64,000 bases of DNA from Cribrihabitans marinus (lineage in GTDB: Bacteria > Pseudomonadota > Alphaproteobacteria > Rhodobacterales > Rhodobacteraceae): positions 248,001 to 312,000 of the forward strand of contig NZ_FNYD01000005.1 of NCBI RefSeq assembly GCF_900109035.1, read 5' to 3'. A program made the translations under genes and the position numbers. A model generated the notes under the pieces. The model made no database searches and had not been told where the DNA came from. It worked only from the letters and a program-made list of their open reading frames with translations. Shown one piece after another: positions 32,264-40,910 of the stretch (the stretch's first letter is position 1; the number at the start of each line of letters is the position of its first letter).

Positions 32264-33025
32264 CTAGATTTTCGGATCGGGATTCACCGTAAACCCGTCC
32301 ACGGCGATCACCTGCCCCGAAACGCGCCGCGCCGCGTCGGATGCCAGGAACACCGCCATCTCCGCGATGTCGCGGGCCTCGACGAACTGGCCCATGGCCG
32401 TGCCCGAGGCATAGCCGGCATGGACCTGGTCGCGGGTCATGCCCTTGGCTTCGGCCTCGCGCGCCAGAACGCCCTCCATCCGCGGCCCCTCGACCGCGCC
32501 GGGACAGAGCGCGTTGCAGCGCACGCCGTACGGGCCAAGCTCCATCGCCAGCGTCTTGGCCAACCCGATCACACCCCATTTCGCGGCGGCATAGGGCGCA
32601 CGGTTGGGATAGCCGTAAAGCCCGGCCGTCGACGAGGTCATCAGGATCACGCCCGCGCCCTGCGCCTTCATCATCGGTGCTGCCTGTGCGGCGGAAAGGA
32701 ACGCACCGTCGAGATTGACCGCCAGGCAGCGACGCCATTCCTGCAGGTCTACATCCTCGACCCGGGCGGTCGGCCCCGGGGTGCCCGCATTTGCGCAAAG
32801 CACGTCTATCCCAGCCCAGTCGGCGCCAACCGCCCCGAACAGCGCCGCCACCGATCCGGCATCCGAGACATCGGCGCGGGTCGCCCGCCAGTCACCGGGG
32901 CATGCGGACAATGCGGCCTCATCGACATCGGCGACCCAGATCCGCGCCCCGGTGGCCGCAAACGCCTCGGCCATCGCCCGCCCGATCCCCGAGGCGCCGG
33001 CGGTAATCAGCACCCGCCGGCTCAT
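32264..33025 (-). CDS. SDR-family oxidoreductase of the carnitine cluster
   Basis: A 253-residue classical short-chain dehydrogenase with the cofactor loop TAGASGIGRAMA, NAG motif (CANAGTPGP), Ser in MTSSTAG and the active-site YAAAK. The C-terminus VSGQVIAVDGF is typical. Its start overlaps the carnitine dehydrogenase stop by 4 nt, so it is the last gene of that operon. Its reaction within carnitine or related betaine catabolism is not known to me. Confidence 0.88.
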   Translation of the reverse strand: MSRRVLITAGASGIGRAMAEAFAATGARIWVADVDEAALSACPGDWRATRADVSDAGSVAALFGAVGADWAGIDVLCANAGTPGPTARVEDVDLQEWRRCLAVNLDGAFLSAAQAAPMMKAQGAGVILMTSSTAGLYGYPNRAPYAAAKWGVIGLAKTLAMELGPYGVRCNALCPGAVEGPRMEGVLAREAEAKGMTRDQVHAGYASGTAMGQFVEARDIAEMAVFLASDAARRVSGQVIAVDGFTVNPDPKI

Positions 33026-34500
33026 GACGGGCCACGGATCGACGCGCCGGCCCCCTCGGGCAGGGGCAACCCGGCTCGCGCCTGCGCGATCCGCGCCATT
33101 GCCGCCTCGATCCGGTCGGATGGCGGGCATGGCTTGCGTGTCTCGAGGTCGACATGCAGCAGGAAATGCTCGCCCGTGGCCAGCAACCGGTCGCCCGCGT
33201 GCATCTCGTGGAACAGGTGCAGCTTCTTGCCCGACCCCAGCAACATCTGCGTGCGCACTTCGATCCGGGCCCCGGCATTCACCTCGTCCAGGTGCCGGAT
33301 ATGGGTCTCGGCGGTGAAATAGCTGCCGCCGCCGGCGATATACTCGGCATCGCAGCCGATCAGCTCCATGAACCGGTCGGTGGCCGCGGCAAAGGCCTCG
33401 AGGTATTTCGCCTCGTTCATGTGGCCGTTGTAGTCGGTCCAGTCGAGCGGCACCGCGCGCGCCAACGTCAGGATCGGGCGGCCGGGATCCTCCAGCGCGT
33501 CGATGTCACCGGCCAGCGGTGTGCCCGCCTTCAGCCGCCGGTCCTGGCCGTTCAGCACCGCGCCCGCGCCCCAGTCGCGCGCCTTGAGCGCGCGCATCAT
33601 GCCGACCAGGTTCCCGTCCCGGATCCGCTCCAGCGCGCGGATCGAATGCTTGCCCGATTGCGCGTCCGACTGCTCCGCGATCCTGTCGACCAGATCCTCG
33701 GTGAACTCCGGCACATCCATCAGCTTGGTCCAGGGCCATTTCAGCGCCGGGCCGAACTGCGCCATGAAGTGCCGCATCCCGGCCTCACCACCGGCCACGC
33801 GATAGGTCTCGAACAGGCCCATCTGCGCCCAGCGGATGCCGAAGCCCATGCGGATCGCCTCATCGACCTCCTCGGTGGTGGCGATGCCGTCCCGGATCAG
33901 CCATAACGCCTCGCGCCAGACCGCCTCCAGGAACCGGTCGGCGATATGGGCGTCGATCTCCTTTTTCACATGCAGCGGGAACAGGCCAAGGCCGCGCAGC
34001 AGATCCTGCGCGCGGTCGATCAGCCCGGCCTGGTTGGCGCCGGTGGTCACCAGCTCGATCAGCGGCAGCAGGTAGACCGGGTTGAACGGATGCGTCACTA
34101 CGATCTGGCCCGGGCGGGCGCTGCCCTGCTGCAACTCCGACGGCTTGAACCCGCTGGTGGAGGATCCCAGGATGGCACTCACATCACATGCGCCCTGTAT
34201 CTCCTTGTAAACCTTCAGTTTCAGATCCAACCGCTCGGGCACGCTCTCCTGGATCCAGATCGCGTCGCGCACCGCTTCGGCCAGATCGTCATGAAAGCTC
34301 AACCGCCCCTCGGGCGGCAGCGGCGCATCGCTCAGGCCCGGCAGCGACCGGCGGGCATTGTCCAGCACCTCGCCGATCTTGCGCTGCGCCTGCGGGTCGG
34401 GATCGAACACCCGCACGTCCCAGCCGTTGAGCAGGAACCGCGCGGCCCATCCGCCACCGATCACCCCGCCGCCGACGATGGCGGCCACACGCTGCTTCAT
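33022..34500 (-). CDS. lcdH: L-carnitine 3-dehydrogenase fused to a 4HBT thioesterase
   Basis: A 492-residue bifunctional protein. Residues 1-310 are a 3-hydroxyacyl-CoA dehydrogenase-type NAD enzyme (VGGGVIGGGWAARF; VVTHPFNPVYLLPLIE with the catalytic His), matching carnitine dehydrogenase, which oxidises L-carnitine to 3-dehydrocarnitine. Residues about 345-480 are a hot-dog thioesterase (LDWTDYNGHMNEAKYLEAF). In some bacteria these are separate genes (carnitine dehydrogenase and betainyl-CoA thioesterase). It sits between the lipocalin gene and an SDR gene in a four-gene operon. Confidence 0.9.
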   Translation of the reverse strand: MKQRVAAIVGGGVIGGGWAARFLLNGWDVRVFDPDPQAQRKIGEVLDNARRSLPGLSDAPLPPEGRLSFHDDLAEAVRDAIWIQESVPERLDLKLKVYKEIQGACDVSAILGSSTSGFKPSELQQGSARPGQIVVTHPFNPVYLLPLIELVTTGANQAGLIDRAQDLLRGLGLFPLHVKKEIDAHIADRFLEAVWREALWLIRDGIATTEEVDEAIRMGFGIRWAQMGLFETYRVAGGEAGMRHFMAQFGPALKWPWTKLMDVPEFTEDLVDRIAEQSDAQSGKHSIRALERIRDGNLVGMMRALKARDWGAGAVLNGQDRRLKAGTPLAGDIDALEDPGRPILTLARAVPLDWTDYNGHMNEAKYLEAFAAATDRFMELIGCDAEYIAGGGSYFTAETHIRHLDEVNAGARIEVRTQMLLGSGKKLHLFHEMHAGDRLLATGEHFLLHVDLETRKPCPPSDRIEAAMARIAQARAGLPLPEGAGASIRGPS

Positions 34501-34503
34501 CCG

Positions 34504-35052
34504 TCACTCCTCAAGTTGCGGCACCCTCTTGAGGGCGCTCGTGTCATACCCGTTCTTCTGCAGAACCTTCGCGGCGGCCTGGAATGTGCGCTCGTCGATC
34601 TGCGGATCGCGCGCCAGGATCCACCCGGTCGAGCCATCTGGGTTGCCGATCACCGCGACATCGTAATCCTCGGTCACGTCCAGCACCCAGTAGTCGCCCC
34701 AGAGAAACGGCAGGAAGGACAGGAACGGCACGAATGTCACCTCCAGCCGTCCCGGCGCTGCCACCCGCGCCACGCCCCTGGCCTGTTCCGCCGGCCCGTC
34801 CGGCGCGCCCTTGCGGCAGGTGTTCACGACGCGCACCTTGCCGTCCTCGCGCAGCGCATAATCGGCCGTCACCCCCTGACAGCCCTTCTCGAAGCGGTTG
34901 GGAAACCGCGCGATCTCGTACCAGCGGCCCATATAGCGCTTCACGTCCAGATCGGTTTCGACGCTCATCGGCACCGACCGGTCGCGGTATTCGGCGGCCG
35001 AGACGCCGGTGCTAGGCAGGATCAACAAGGCGGCCAGCAAGGAACGGAGCAT
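34504..35052 (-). CDS. Lipocalin family protein (Blc-like)
   Basis: A 182-residue secreted lipocalin. A Sec signal peptide (SLLAALLILPSTGVSA) is followed by the lipocalin GxW block MGRWYEIARFPNRFE and, later, YWVLDVTEDYDVAVIGNPDG. No lipobox cysteine is present, so it is probably free in the periplasm. It lies 3 bp upstream of the carnitine dehydrogenase gene, inside the carnitine operon. Confidence 0.88.
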   Translation of the reverse strand: MLRSLLAALLILPSTGVSAAEYRDRSVPMSVETDLDVKRYMGRWYEIARFPNRFEKGCQGVTADYALREDGKVRVVNTCRKGAPDGPAEQARGVARVAAPGRLEVTFVPFLSFLPFLWGDYWVLDVTEDYDVAVIGNPDGSTGWILARDPQIDERTFQAAAKVLQKNGYDTSALKRVPQLEE

Positions 35053-35124
35053 CGGGATTTCCTTTCGTTCGGATCGGTTGCCCGACCCAACGCGCGGCGG
35101 GCCGATCGGGTCCGCGGCGGCGCG

Positions 35125-36039
35125 TCATTTCCCCGCCGGCACCCGCTTGACCAGCCCCAGCTTCTCGCGCACTTCGGCCGGTCCGATCACCCGCGCGCCC
35201 ATGTTCTCGACGATGCTGCCCGCACGCTCCACCAGTTGCCAGTTCTCGGCCAGCACGCCCTTGTCCAGCCACAGGTTGTCCTCCAGCCCGACGCGCACAT
35301 GCCCGCCCGCCAGAACGCTGGCGGCGACATAGGCCATCTGGTTTCGGCCCAGCGAAAACGCGCTGAAGGTCCAGTCGTCGGGCACATTGTTGACCATCGC
35401 CATGAAGGTGTTGAGGTCATCCGGCGCGCCCCAGGGCACGCCCATGCACAGCTGCACCAGCGCGGGCGCGTCCAGCACGCCATCCTTGACCAGTTGCTTG
35501 GCATACCAGAGGTGCCCGGTGTCGAAGGCCTCGATCTCGGGCTTCACGCCCATCCCGGTCATCATGCGCCCCATCGCCTGCAACATGCCCGGCGTGTTGG
35601 TCATCACATAGTCGGCCTCGGCGAAGTTCATCGTGCCGCAATCCAGCGTGCAGATCTCGGGCCGGCACTCGGCCACATGCGCCACCCGCTCGGCCGCGCC
35701 CACCATGTCGGTGCCCTCGGCCAGCGGCAACGGCGCGTCGGTGCCGGCGAACATCATGTCGCCGCCCATGCCGGCGGTCAGGTTCAGCACCATGTCCACC
35801 TCGGCCGCACGGATCCGCTCGGTCACCTCGCGATAAAGCGCCAGGTCGCGCGACGGCGCGCCGGTGTCGGGGTCGCGCACATGGCAATGCACCACCGCCG
35901 CCCCGGCCTTGGCCGCGGCAATCGCACTGTCGGCGATCTGCGCGGGCGAGCGCGGCACATGCGGGCTGCGGTCCTGGGTGCCGCCCGAGCCGGTGACGGC
36001 ACAGGTGATGAAGACCTCGCGATTCATGGCAAGCGGCAT
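35125..36039 (-). CDS. BKACE-family 3-keto acid cleavage enzyme (predicted dehydrocarnitine cleavage)
   Basis: A 304-residue (beta/alpha)8 enzyme of the DUF849/BKACE family, which condenses a beta-keto acid with acetyl-CoA to give acetoacetate and a CoA ester. Family marks: VFITCAVTGSGGTQD, AAVVHCHVRDP (zinc-binding His pair) and GHVRVGLEDNLWL near the C-terminus. Next to carnitine dehydrogenase it most likely cleaves 3-dehydrocarnitine to betainyl-CoA and acetoacetate. It is the first gene of the operon, divergent from a GlxA-type regulator. Confidence 0.9.
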   Translation of the reverse strand: MPLAMNREVFITCAVTGSGGTQDRSPHVPRSPAQIADSAIAAAKAGAAVVHCHVRDPDTGAPSRDLALYREVTERIRAAEVDMVLNLTAGMGGDMMFAGTDAPLPLAEGTDMVGAAERVAHVAECRPEICTLDCGTMNFAEADYVMTNTPGMLQAMGRMMTGMGVKPEIEAFDTGHLWYAKQLVKDGVLDAPALVQLCMGVPWGAPDDLNTFMAMVNNVPDDWTFSAFSLGRNQMAYVAASVLAGGHVRVGLEDNLWLDKGVLAENWQLVERAGSIVENMGARVIGPAEVREKLGLVKRVPAGK

Positions 36040-36138
36040 GGTTTATCCCCCGTCTTATCCCCGGATTCCGATTTGCAAGTGATCGCGACTCTGACGCAGC
36101 CTGAGGTCATGCACTTGCCGCAACGCGAATCGAACTTG

Positions 36139-37119
36139 ATGAAATCCGCAAAAAACATCCTGCAGCCGGAACACCGGGCCCTGAAGACCGGGCTCCTGGT
36201 TCTGGACGATTGCAACACGCTCAGCTTCGCTGCGGCGGTGGACCCGATGCGCGCGGCCAATCGGCTGGCCGATCGTCCCGCTTTCGACTGGGACTATGTC
36301 ACCGCCGGCGACAGCCCGGCCCGTCTGACCTCGATGCTTCAGGTCCCCGGCGTTCCGCTGGCCCGGTTCGAGCAATGCGAGCTGATGATCGTCGTCGCGG
36401 GGTTCCAGCTGGCGCGCCACGCGCGGCCCTCGCTCCTGTCCGGGCTGCGCCGGATCGCCGGGACCGGCGCGGCGATGGCCGGCATCGACGGCGGGCCGTG
36501 GCTCTTGGCCGAGGCCGGGCTGCTGGACGGCCATGCCGCCACCACCCATTGGGAGGATCTCGAGAACTTCGCCATCCGCTTCCCGCAGGTCGATGTCCGG
36601 CCCGACCGGTTCGTGGCCTCGGACACGCGGCTGACCAGCGGCGGCGCCACGCCGGCGATCGAGATGATGCTGCACGTCATCGCCGCCCGCCACGGTGCGG
36701 GCTTCGCTGCGCGCGTGGCCGGCCTCTTTCTCTATGACGGCCCGCAGCCGGCGACGCGCCCGCAAAGCCGCTTGGGCCATCACCGCCACACCGCCCTGAC
36801 GGCCCGGGCGCATGCGCTGATGGAGGCGGCGCTGGACGACCCGCTGCCGCTGGCCGAGATCGCGCGCCAGCTCGGCAGCTCGGCGCGCAGCCTGCAACAG
36901 CAGTTCCGCCTGCGCCTCGACACCACGCCGCAGGATCATTACCTGCAGCTGCGCCTGGCCGAGGCGCGCCGGCTGGTGACAGACACCGACATGCCGCTGA
37001 TGCAGGTCGCCATGGCCACCGGATTCACCTCGCAATCCAGCTTCGCCCGCGCCTTCCGCACCGCGCATGGCCTGTCCGCGCGCGACCTTCGCGCATCGCG
37101 CGCCACCGCGGCGGAATGA
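36139..37119 (+). CDS. GlxA-family AraC-type regulator (CdhR-like)
   Basis: A 326-residue regulator with an N-terminal DJ-1/PfpI-like domain (residues 18-190; TGLLVLDDCNTLSFAAAVDPMRAANR) and a C-terminal AraC double helix-turn-helix (QLGSSARSLQQQFR and MQVAMATGFTSQSSFARAFR). This is the architecture of CdhR, the carnitine-responsive activator of pseudomonads. It is divergent from the carnitine operon, so it is its likely activator. An in-frame ATG at 36109 is an alternative start. Confidence 0.88.
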   Translation: MKSAKNILQPEHRALKTGLLVLDDCNTLSFAAAVDPMRAANRLADRPAFDWDYVTAGDSPARLTSMLQVPGVPLARFEQCELMIVVAGFQLARHARPSLLSGLRRIAGTGAAMAGIDGGPWLLAEAGLLDGHAATTHWEDLENFAIRFPQVDVRPDRFVASDTRLTSGGATPAIEMMLHVIAARHGAGFAARVAGLFLYDGPQPATRPQSRLGHHRHTALTARAHALMEAALDDPLPLAEIARQLGSSARSLQQQFRLRLDTTPQDHYLQLRLAEARRLVTDTDMPLMQVAMATGFTSQSSFARAFRTAHGLSARDLRASRATAAE

Positions 37120-37120
37120 T

Positions 37121-37180
37121 CTTCCTCTTGCCGGAAATACCTCGGGGGTAAGGCCGCAGGCCGAGGGGGCAGCGCCCCCT
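37121..37180 (-). repeat. Dispersed intergenic element, copy B, with terminator hairpin
   Basis: Read on the minus strand: hairpin AGGGGGC-GCT-GCCCCCT (37180-37164), GGCCTGCGGCC, then CCCCCGAGGTATTTCCGGC and AAGAGGAAG. The hairpin begins in the aldo/keto reductase stop codon. The tail differs from copy D at only a few positions. It lies between two convergent genes. Confidence 0.65.
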
Positions 37181-38225
37181 AATAGGGCATCGGATGCGCC
37201 CGGTGCGCCGCGTCGATCTCGGCCAGAACCTCGTCGCCCAGAACGACATCAACCGCCCCCAGCGCATGTTCGAGCTGCGCCAGCGTGGTCGCGCCGAAGA
37301 TCGCCGACATCATGAAGGGCCGCGTCCGGCACCAGGCCAGCGCCATGTGCACCGGGTCCAGCCCGTGACGCCGCGCGATCTCCAGATAGGCGTCCACCGC
37401 GCCGTGAACCCGCGCGCTGTCACGCCCGCCCAACTCCGGGCTGAACGACTTGCGCGAGCCCTCGGGCACCGCCCCGCCCCGGTACTTGCCGGTCAGCAGC
37501 CCGGTGCCCAAGGGCGAGAAGGCCATCAGGCCCACATCCTCGTTGACCGACAGCTCGGCCATGTCGGTGTCATAGAGTCGGCACAGAAGCGAGTATTCGT
37601 TCTGGACCGAGGCCACCCGCGGCCCCGCCCCCGCGTCGGCCAGCCGCAGCCATTGCGCGGTGCCCCAGGCGCTTTCGTTGGAAAGCCCGAAGGCGCGGAT
37701 GCGCCCCGCCTCGACCTCGCGCTGCAGGGTGTGCAGGCATTCCTCCATGTTGGCCAGTGTCGCGTCGCTGTCCTGCCCCGAGGGGTCATAGGTCCAGTTC
37801 TTGCGGAACATGTAGCTGCCGCGGTTGGGCCAGTGGAACTGGTAGAGGTCGATGTAATCGGTCTGCAGGCGCTTCAGCGAGTCCTCGATGGTCTGGGGGA
37901 TCGTCGCCGCCGAGATCGGCGCGCCGTCGCGCACGATGGCCAGCCCCTCGCCGGAATGCTTGGTGGCCAGGATGTAGGCGCCGCGCCGGCCCGGGTTGGC
38001 GGCGTTCCAGGTGCCCAGGATCTCTTCGGTGCGTCCGATGGTCTCCTTCGCGACGGGGTTGACCGGGTACATCTCGGCGGTGTCGACGAAATTGATGCCG
38101 GCATCCAGCGCCATGTCCATCTGGGCATGGCCCTCGGTCTCGCCGGTCTGGGTGCCGAAGGTCATCGTGCCCAGGCACAGCTCGGTCACGTCGAGGCCGG
38201 TGCGGCCCAGCGGTCGGGTTCTCAT
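37179..38225 (-). CDS. Aldo/keto reductase (Tas-like)
   Basis: A 348-residue NADPH-dependent reductase with a TIM-barrel fold. The catalytic tetrad is seen as Asp and Tyr in NFVDTAEMYPVNP, Lys in ILATKHSG and His in LYQFHWPNRGSY. GAGDPR-like cofactor-binding elements (GLSNESAWGTAQW) follow. The substrate is unknown. Repeat element B directly follows its stop codon. It is divergent from the ImuA-like gene. Confidence 0.9.
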   Translation of the reverse strand: MRTRPLGRTGLDVTELCLGTMTFGTQTGETEGHAQMDMALDAGINFVDTAEMYPVNPVAKETIGRTEEILGTWNAANPGRRGAYILATKHSGEGLAIVRDGAPISAATIPQTIEDSLKRLQTDYIDLYQFHWPNRGSYMFRKNWTYDPSGQDSDATLANMEECLHTLQREVEAGRIRAFGLSNESAWGTAQWLRLADAGAGPRVASVQNEYSLLCRLYDTDMAELSVNEDVGLMAFSPLGTGLLTGKYRGGAVPEGSRKSFSPELGGRDSARVHGAVDAYLEIARRHGLDPVHMALAWCRTRPFMMSAIFGATTLAQLEHALGAVDVVLGDEVLAEIDAAHRAHPMPY

Positions 38226-38311
38226 CGGGGATCTCCTGTTCGCGGTCGGGCAGAGCCTAGCGGTCCTGACGCGCGGGGCAACCCCTGCATCGCGCCCCAT
38301 ATCGGGATTGA

Positions 38312-38326
38312 GAACATATGGGGAAC
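38312..38326. promoter_or_regulatory. LexA (SOS) box of the ImuA-like gene
   Basis: GAAC-ATATGGG-GAAC exactly matches the alphaproteobacterial LexA operator. It ends 17 bp before the ATG of the ImuA-like gene at 38344. Confidence 0.85.
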
Positions 38327-38343
38327 ATGCCAGGATCGACCCC

Positions 38344-38961
38344 ATGCCGACTCATCTGCTCGACCGTTCGCGCGACCGCGCCGCGCCGCACCTGTCCCCG
38401 GCCCCCGGCGTCTCCCTGCGGCTGGCCCGCACGCATGAGGCCTGCGGCCCCGCGCGGCGCAGCTTCGCCCTGTGGATCGCCGGCCGGATGACCGGGCCGG
38501 TGCTGTGGATCTCGCCCGACTGGGAAGTGGACCGCCCCAATCCCGACGGCATGCTGCCCTTTGCCGATCCCGCGCGCTTCGTCTTCGTGCATCCGCGCCG
38601 GAGCGAGGACCTGTTGTGGTGCGCCGAAGAGGCGTTGCGCGCGGGCGCGGTGCCGCTGGTGGTGGCCGACCTGCCCGGCGCGCCCGCGCTGACCCCGGTG
38701 CGCCGGCTGCACCTGGCCGCCGAGCAGGGTGGTACGCAGGGATCCGCGCCGCTGGGGCTGTTGCTGACCCCCGGCGACGGCGGCGCGCAGGGCATCGAAA
38801 GCCGCTGGCACATGGCCCCCGCGCATCGGGGCAAGGCGCGCCGCTGGGTGCTCGAGCGCCGCCGCGCCCGCACCCTGCCGCCGGCGCGCTGGACGGCCGA
38901 GCAGACCCGTCCCCGGGCCGGGCTCGAACTGAGCGATCCGGGCATACCCGAACCGGCCTGA
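38344..38961 (+). CDS. ImuA-like (RecA/SulA-related) protein
   Basis: A 205-residue protein with the features of ImuA: a PGVSLRLARTHEACG opening, GPVLWISPDWEVD core strand, LLWCAEEALRAGAVPLVVAD and RRLHLAAEQGG, ending in a basic tail (RKARRWVLERRRAR type). There is no Walker A motif, as usual for ImuA. In many alphaproteobacteria imuA, imuB and dnaE2 form a LexA-controlled mutasome operon. Here the next gene (YmdB-like) is convergent, so imuB and dnaE2 are not adjacent. Confidence 0.78.
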   Translation: MPTHLLDRSRDRAAPHLSPAPGVSLRLARTHEACGPARRSFALWIAGRMTGPVLWISPDWEVDRPNPDGMLPFADPARFVFVHPRRSEDLLWCAEEALRAGAVPLVVADLPGAPALTPVRRLHLAAEQGGTQGSAPLGLLLTPGDGGAQGIESRWHMAPAHRGKARRWVLERRRARTLPPARWTAEQTRPRAGLELSDPGIPEPA

Positions 38962-38965
38962 CCGG

Positions 38966-39778
38966 TCAGGGGGTTGCCGGCTCCAGCCGCCCGCCGAGGC
39001 GGACCATGGCGATGCGCGTCGCCGCGCCGCTGCGGTCGTCAGTCTCGACATAGACGCCCGACAGGGTGGCCTCGCCGCGCGCGGGGCTGAAGCGTTCCTT
39101 CTGCATGCCGGTGACGAAGCGGCGCATCGGCTCGGCCTTGTCCATGCCGATCACCGAATCATAGTCGCCGCACATGCCGGCATCGCTGAGATACCCGGTG
39201 CCGCCGGGCAGCACCTGCGCGTCCGCCGTGGGAACATGGGTGTGGGTGCCGACGACAAGGCTGGCCCGGCCGTCGCAATAATGCCCCATCGCCATCTTCT
39301 CCGAGGTCGCCTCGCAATGCATGTCGACGATCACTGCCTGGGCCAGACCGCCGCGCGGATGCGCCTTGAGCACCGGCTCGATCCCCGAGAACGGGTCGTC
39401 GAAGGGCCGTTTCATGAACACCTGACCCAGCGCCTGCGCGACCAGCACCTTGCGCCCGCCCGACGCCTCGAACAGCCGGTGTCCGCGCCCCGGCGCGCCC
39501 TTGGCATAGTTCAGCGGCCGGATGATGCGCGGCTCGGTCTCGATGAACTGCAGCATGTCCTTCTGGTCGAAGGCGTGATCGCCCAGTGTGATGCAATCGG
39601 CGCCGGCCTGCAGCAGCAGCCGCGCGTGATCCGGCGTCAGCCCCATGCCGCCCGAGGCGTTCTCGCCATTTACCACCACGAAATCCAGCCGCCAGTCGGC
39701 CCGCAGACCCGGCAGCCGGTCGCGCACCGCCGCCCGGCCGGACCGGCCCATGACATCCCCGAGAAACAGAATTTTCAT
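38966..39778 (-). CDS. YmdB/TIGR00282-family metallophosphoesterase
   Basis: A 270-residue di-metal phosphodiesterase. Metal ligands are in LGDVMGRSGR (Asp8), VVNGENASGG (Asn/Glu), LGDHAFD, and GTHTHVPTAD. Members hydrolyse cyclic nucleotides (for example 2',3'-cAMP) in other bacteria. It converges with the ImuA-like gene with a 4-bp gap and is divergent from the 2OG oxygenase. Confidence 0.92.
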   Translation of the reverse strand: MKILFLGDVMGRSGRAAVRDRLPGLRADWRLDFVVVNGENASGGMGLTPDHARLLLQAGADCITLGDHAFDQKDMLQFIETEPRIIRPLNYAKGAPGRGHRLFEASGGRKVLVAQALGQVFMKRPFDDPFSGIEPVLKAHPRGGLAQAVIVDMHCEATSEKMAMGHYCDGRASLVVGTHTHVPTADAQVLPGGTGYLSDAGMCGDYDSVIGMDKAEPMRRFVTGMQKERFSPARGEATLSGVYVETDDRSGAATRIAMVRLGGRLEPATP

Positions 39779-40044
39779 GTCCCGGTCCTAGGACGCCGAC
39801 CGGCCGAGAACAAGCGCCAATCGGTGCCCTGGCGCGTCATCGGGCGCCCCTGCCGACGCGCGGCGGGTCCGGGTTCGCAACAATCCGTCAGACCGCGCGC
39901 GATCGTCCACGCCCCCGCACAGTCGGCTGCACGACACCCCGGATCACCCCAAGACGGTTGACAAGACACGGCCCACGGCAGGAACTTGATTTCATATTGA
40001 CGGTCATTGCACCAACAACGCCATTTCCCGGGGGAAATCCGATC
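39779..40044. other. Divergent intergenic region, YmdB-like gene / 2OG oxygenase gene
   Basis: 266 bp without a credible gene. It contains TTGACA at 39958-39963 but no good -10 partner, and an inverted repeat TTTCCC-GG-GGGAAA at 40024-40037, which overlaps the oxygenase ribosome-binding site. Confidence 0.35.
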
Positions 40045-40884
40045 ATGCCGACACCCGTTCTGGCCCTTGATCCCGACACGCTGCTCGTCTCCAGCCGCGC
40101 GGCCCGCGCGGCTGGAAAGACGCTTGCCGGCGACTACCAGTCGAAGACGCCGTTCCACTACGGCGGCTATGACGGGTTTCTCGATCCGGCCATCCTCGAG
40201 CGGGTGATCGCCGAGCTGGACGAACTGCCTGAGGCCGAAACCAGCTTCGACCGGCCGCAGGAGAAGCTCAAGACGAGCTATGTGCCCGAGCGGCTGCCCG
40301 ACTACACCCGCCGGCTGTTCTACGCGCTGAACTCGCGCCCGGTTCTGGGCTTTCTAGAAGAGTTGACCGGCATCAAGGGGCTGATTCCGGACCCTTATTT
40401 CGCCGGCGGCGGCATCCATGTGGTGGCGAATGGCGGCCATCTCGACATCCATGCCGATTTCAATCACCACGCCGGGCTGAACCTGGAGCGCCGGGTCAAC
40501 CTGCTGATCTATCTCAACAAAGGCTGGAAGGCCGACTATGGCGGGTCCTTCGAGGTCTGGAACGACGACATGACCGAGCGCATGGCCAGCTTCGTGCCCG
40601 AGTTCAACCGAATGTGCATCTTCTCGACCAGCTCGACCAGCTGGCACGGCAATCCCGAGCCGGTGAACCATCCCGACGGCCAGCCGCGCCGGTCGATCGC
40701 GCTTTACTACTACACCGCGACCTGGGACAGCACGCGCAAGTCGCACGACACGCTGTTCAAGCCGCGCCCCGGCACTGCCGATCAGCCCGACCGGGTGGTC
40801 GCCCGCCGCGCGCTGCTGCAAGAGATCCTGCCACCCTTCATCCACCGAAGAGTGGCCTGGCGACTGCAAAAGCTGGGGTTCTGA
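40045..40884 (+). CDS. 2OG-Fe(II) oxygenase (prolyl 4-hydroxylase-like)
   Basis: A 279-residue non-haem iron dioxygenase. The iron ligands are His136 and Asp138 in DIHADFNHH, and His201 in SWHGNP; Arg216 in RRSIALYY binds 2-oxoglutarate. The family hydroxylates proteins or small molecules. No partner gene indicates the substrate. The ATG at 40045 follows a GGGGGAAAT element that may also form the palindrome noted upstream. Confidence 0.86.
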   Translation: MPTPVLALDPDTLLVSSRAARAAGKTLAGDYQSKTPFHYGGYDGFLDPAILERVIAELDELPEAETSFDRPQEKLKTSYVPERLPDYTRRLFYALNSRPVLGFLEELTGIKGLIPDPYFAGGGIHVVANGGHLDIHADFNHHAGLNLERRVNLLIYLNKGWKADYGGSFEVWNDDMTERMASFVPEFNRMCIFSTSSTSWHGNPEPVNHPDGQPRRSIALYYYTATWDSTRKSHDTLFKPRPGTADQPDRVVARRALLQEILPPFIHRRVAWRLQKLGF

Positions 40885-40910
40885 CAGGACCGGCCCACGC
40901 TGCCGTCGCG

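Noticed and set aside
33946-36138. Very long rightward open frame antisense to the carnitine operon
   Set aside because: It is an Arg/His-rich shadow of the minus-strand genes, as expected in high-GC DNA. Only the part from 36139 on has real protein features (the GlxA-type regulator).
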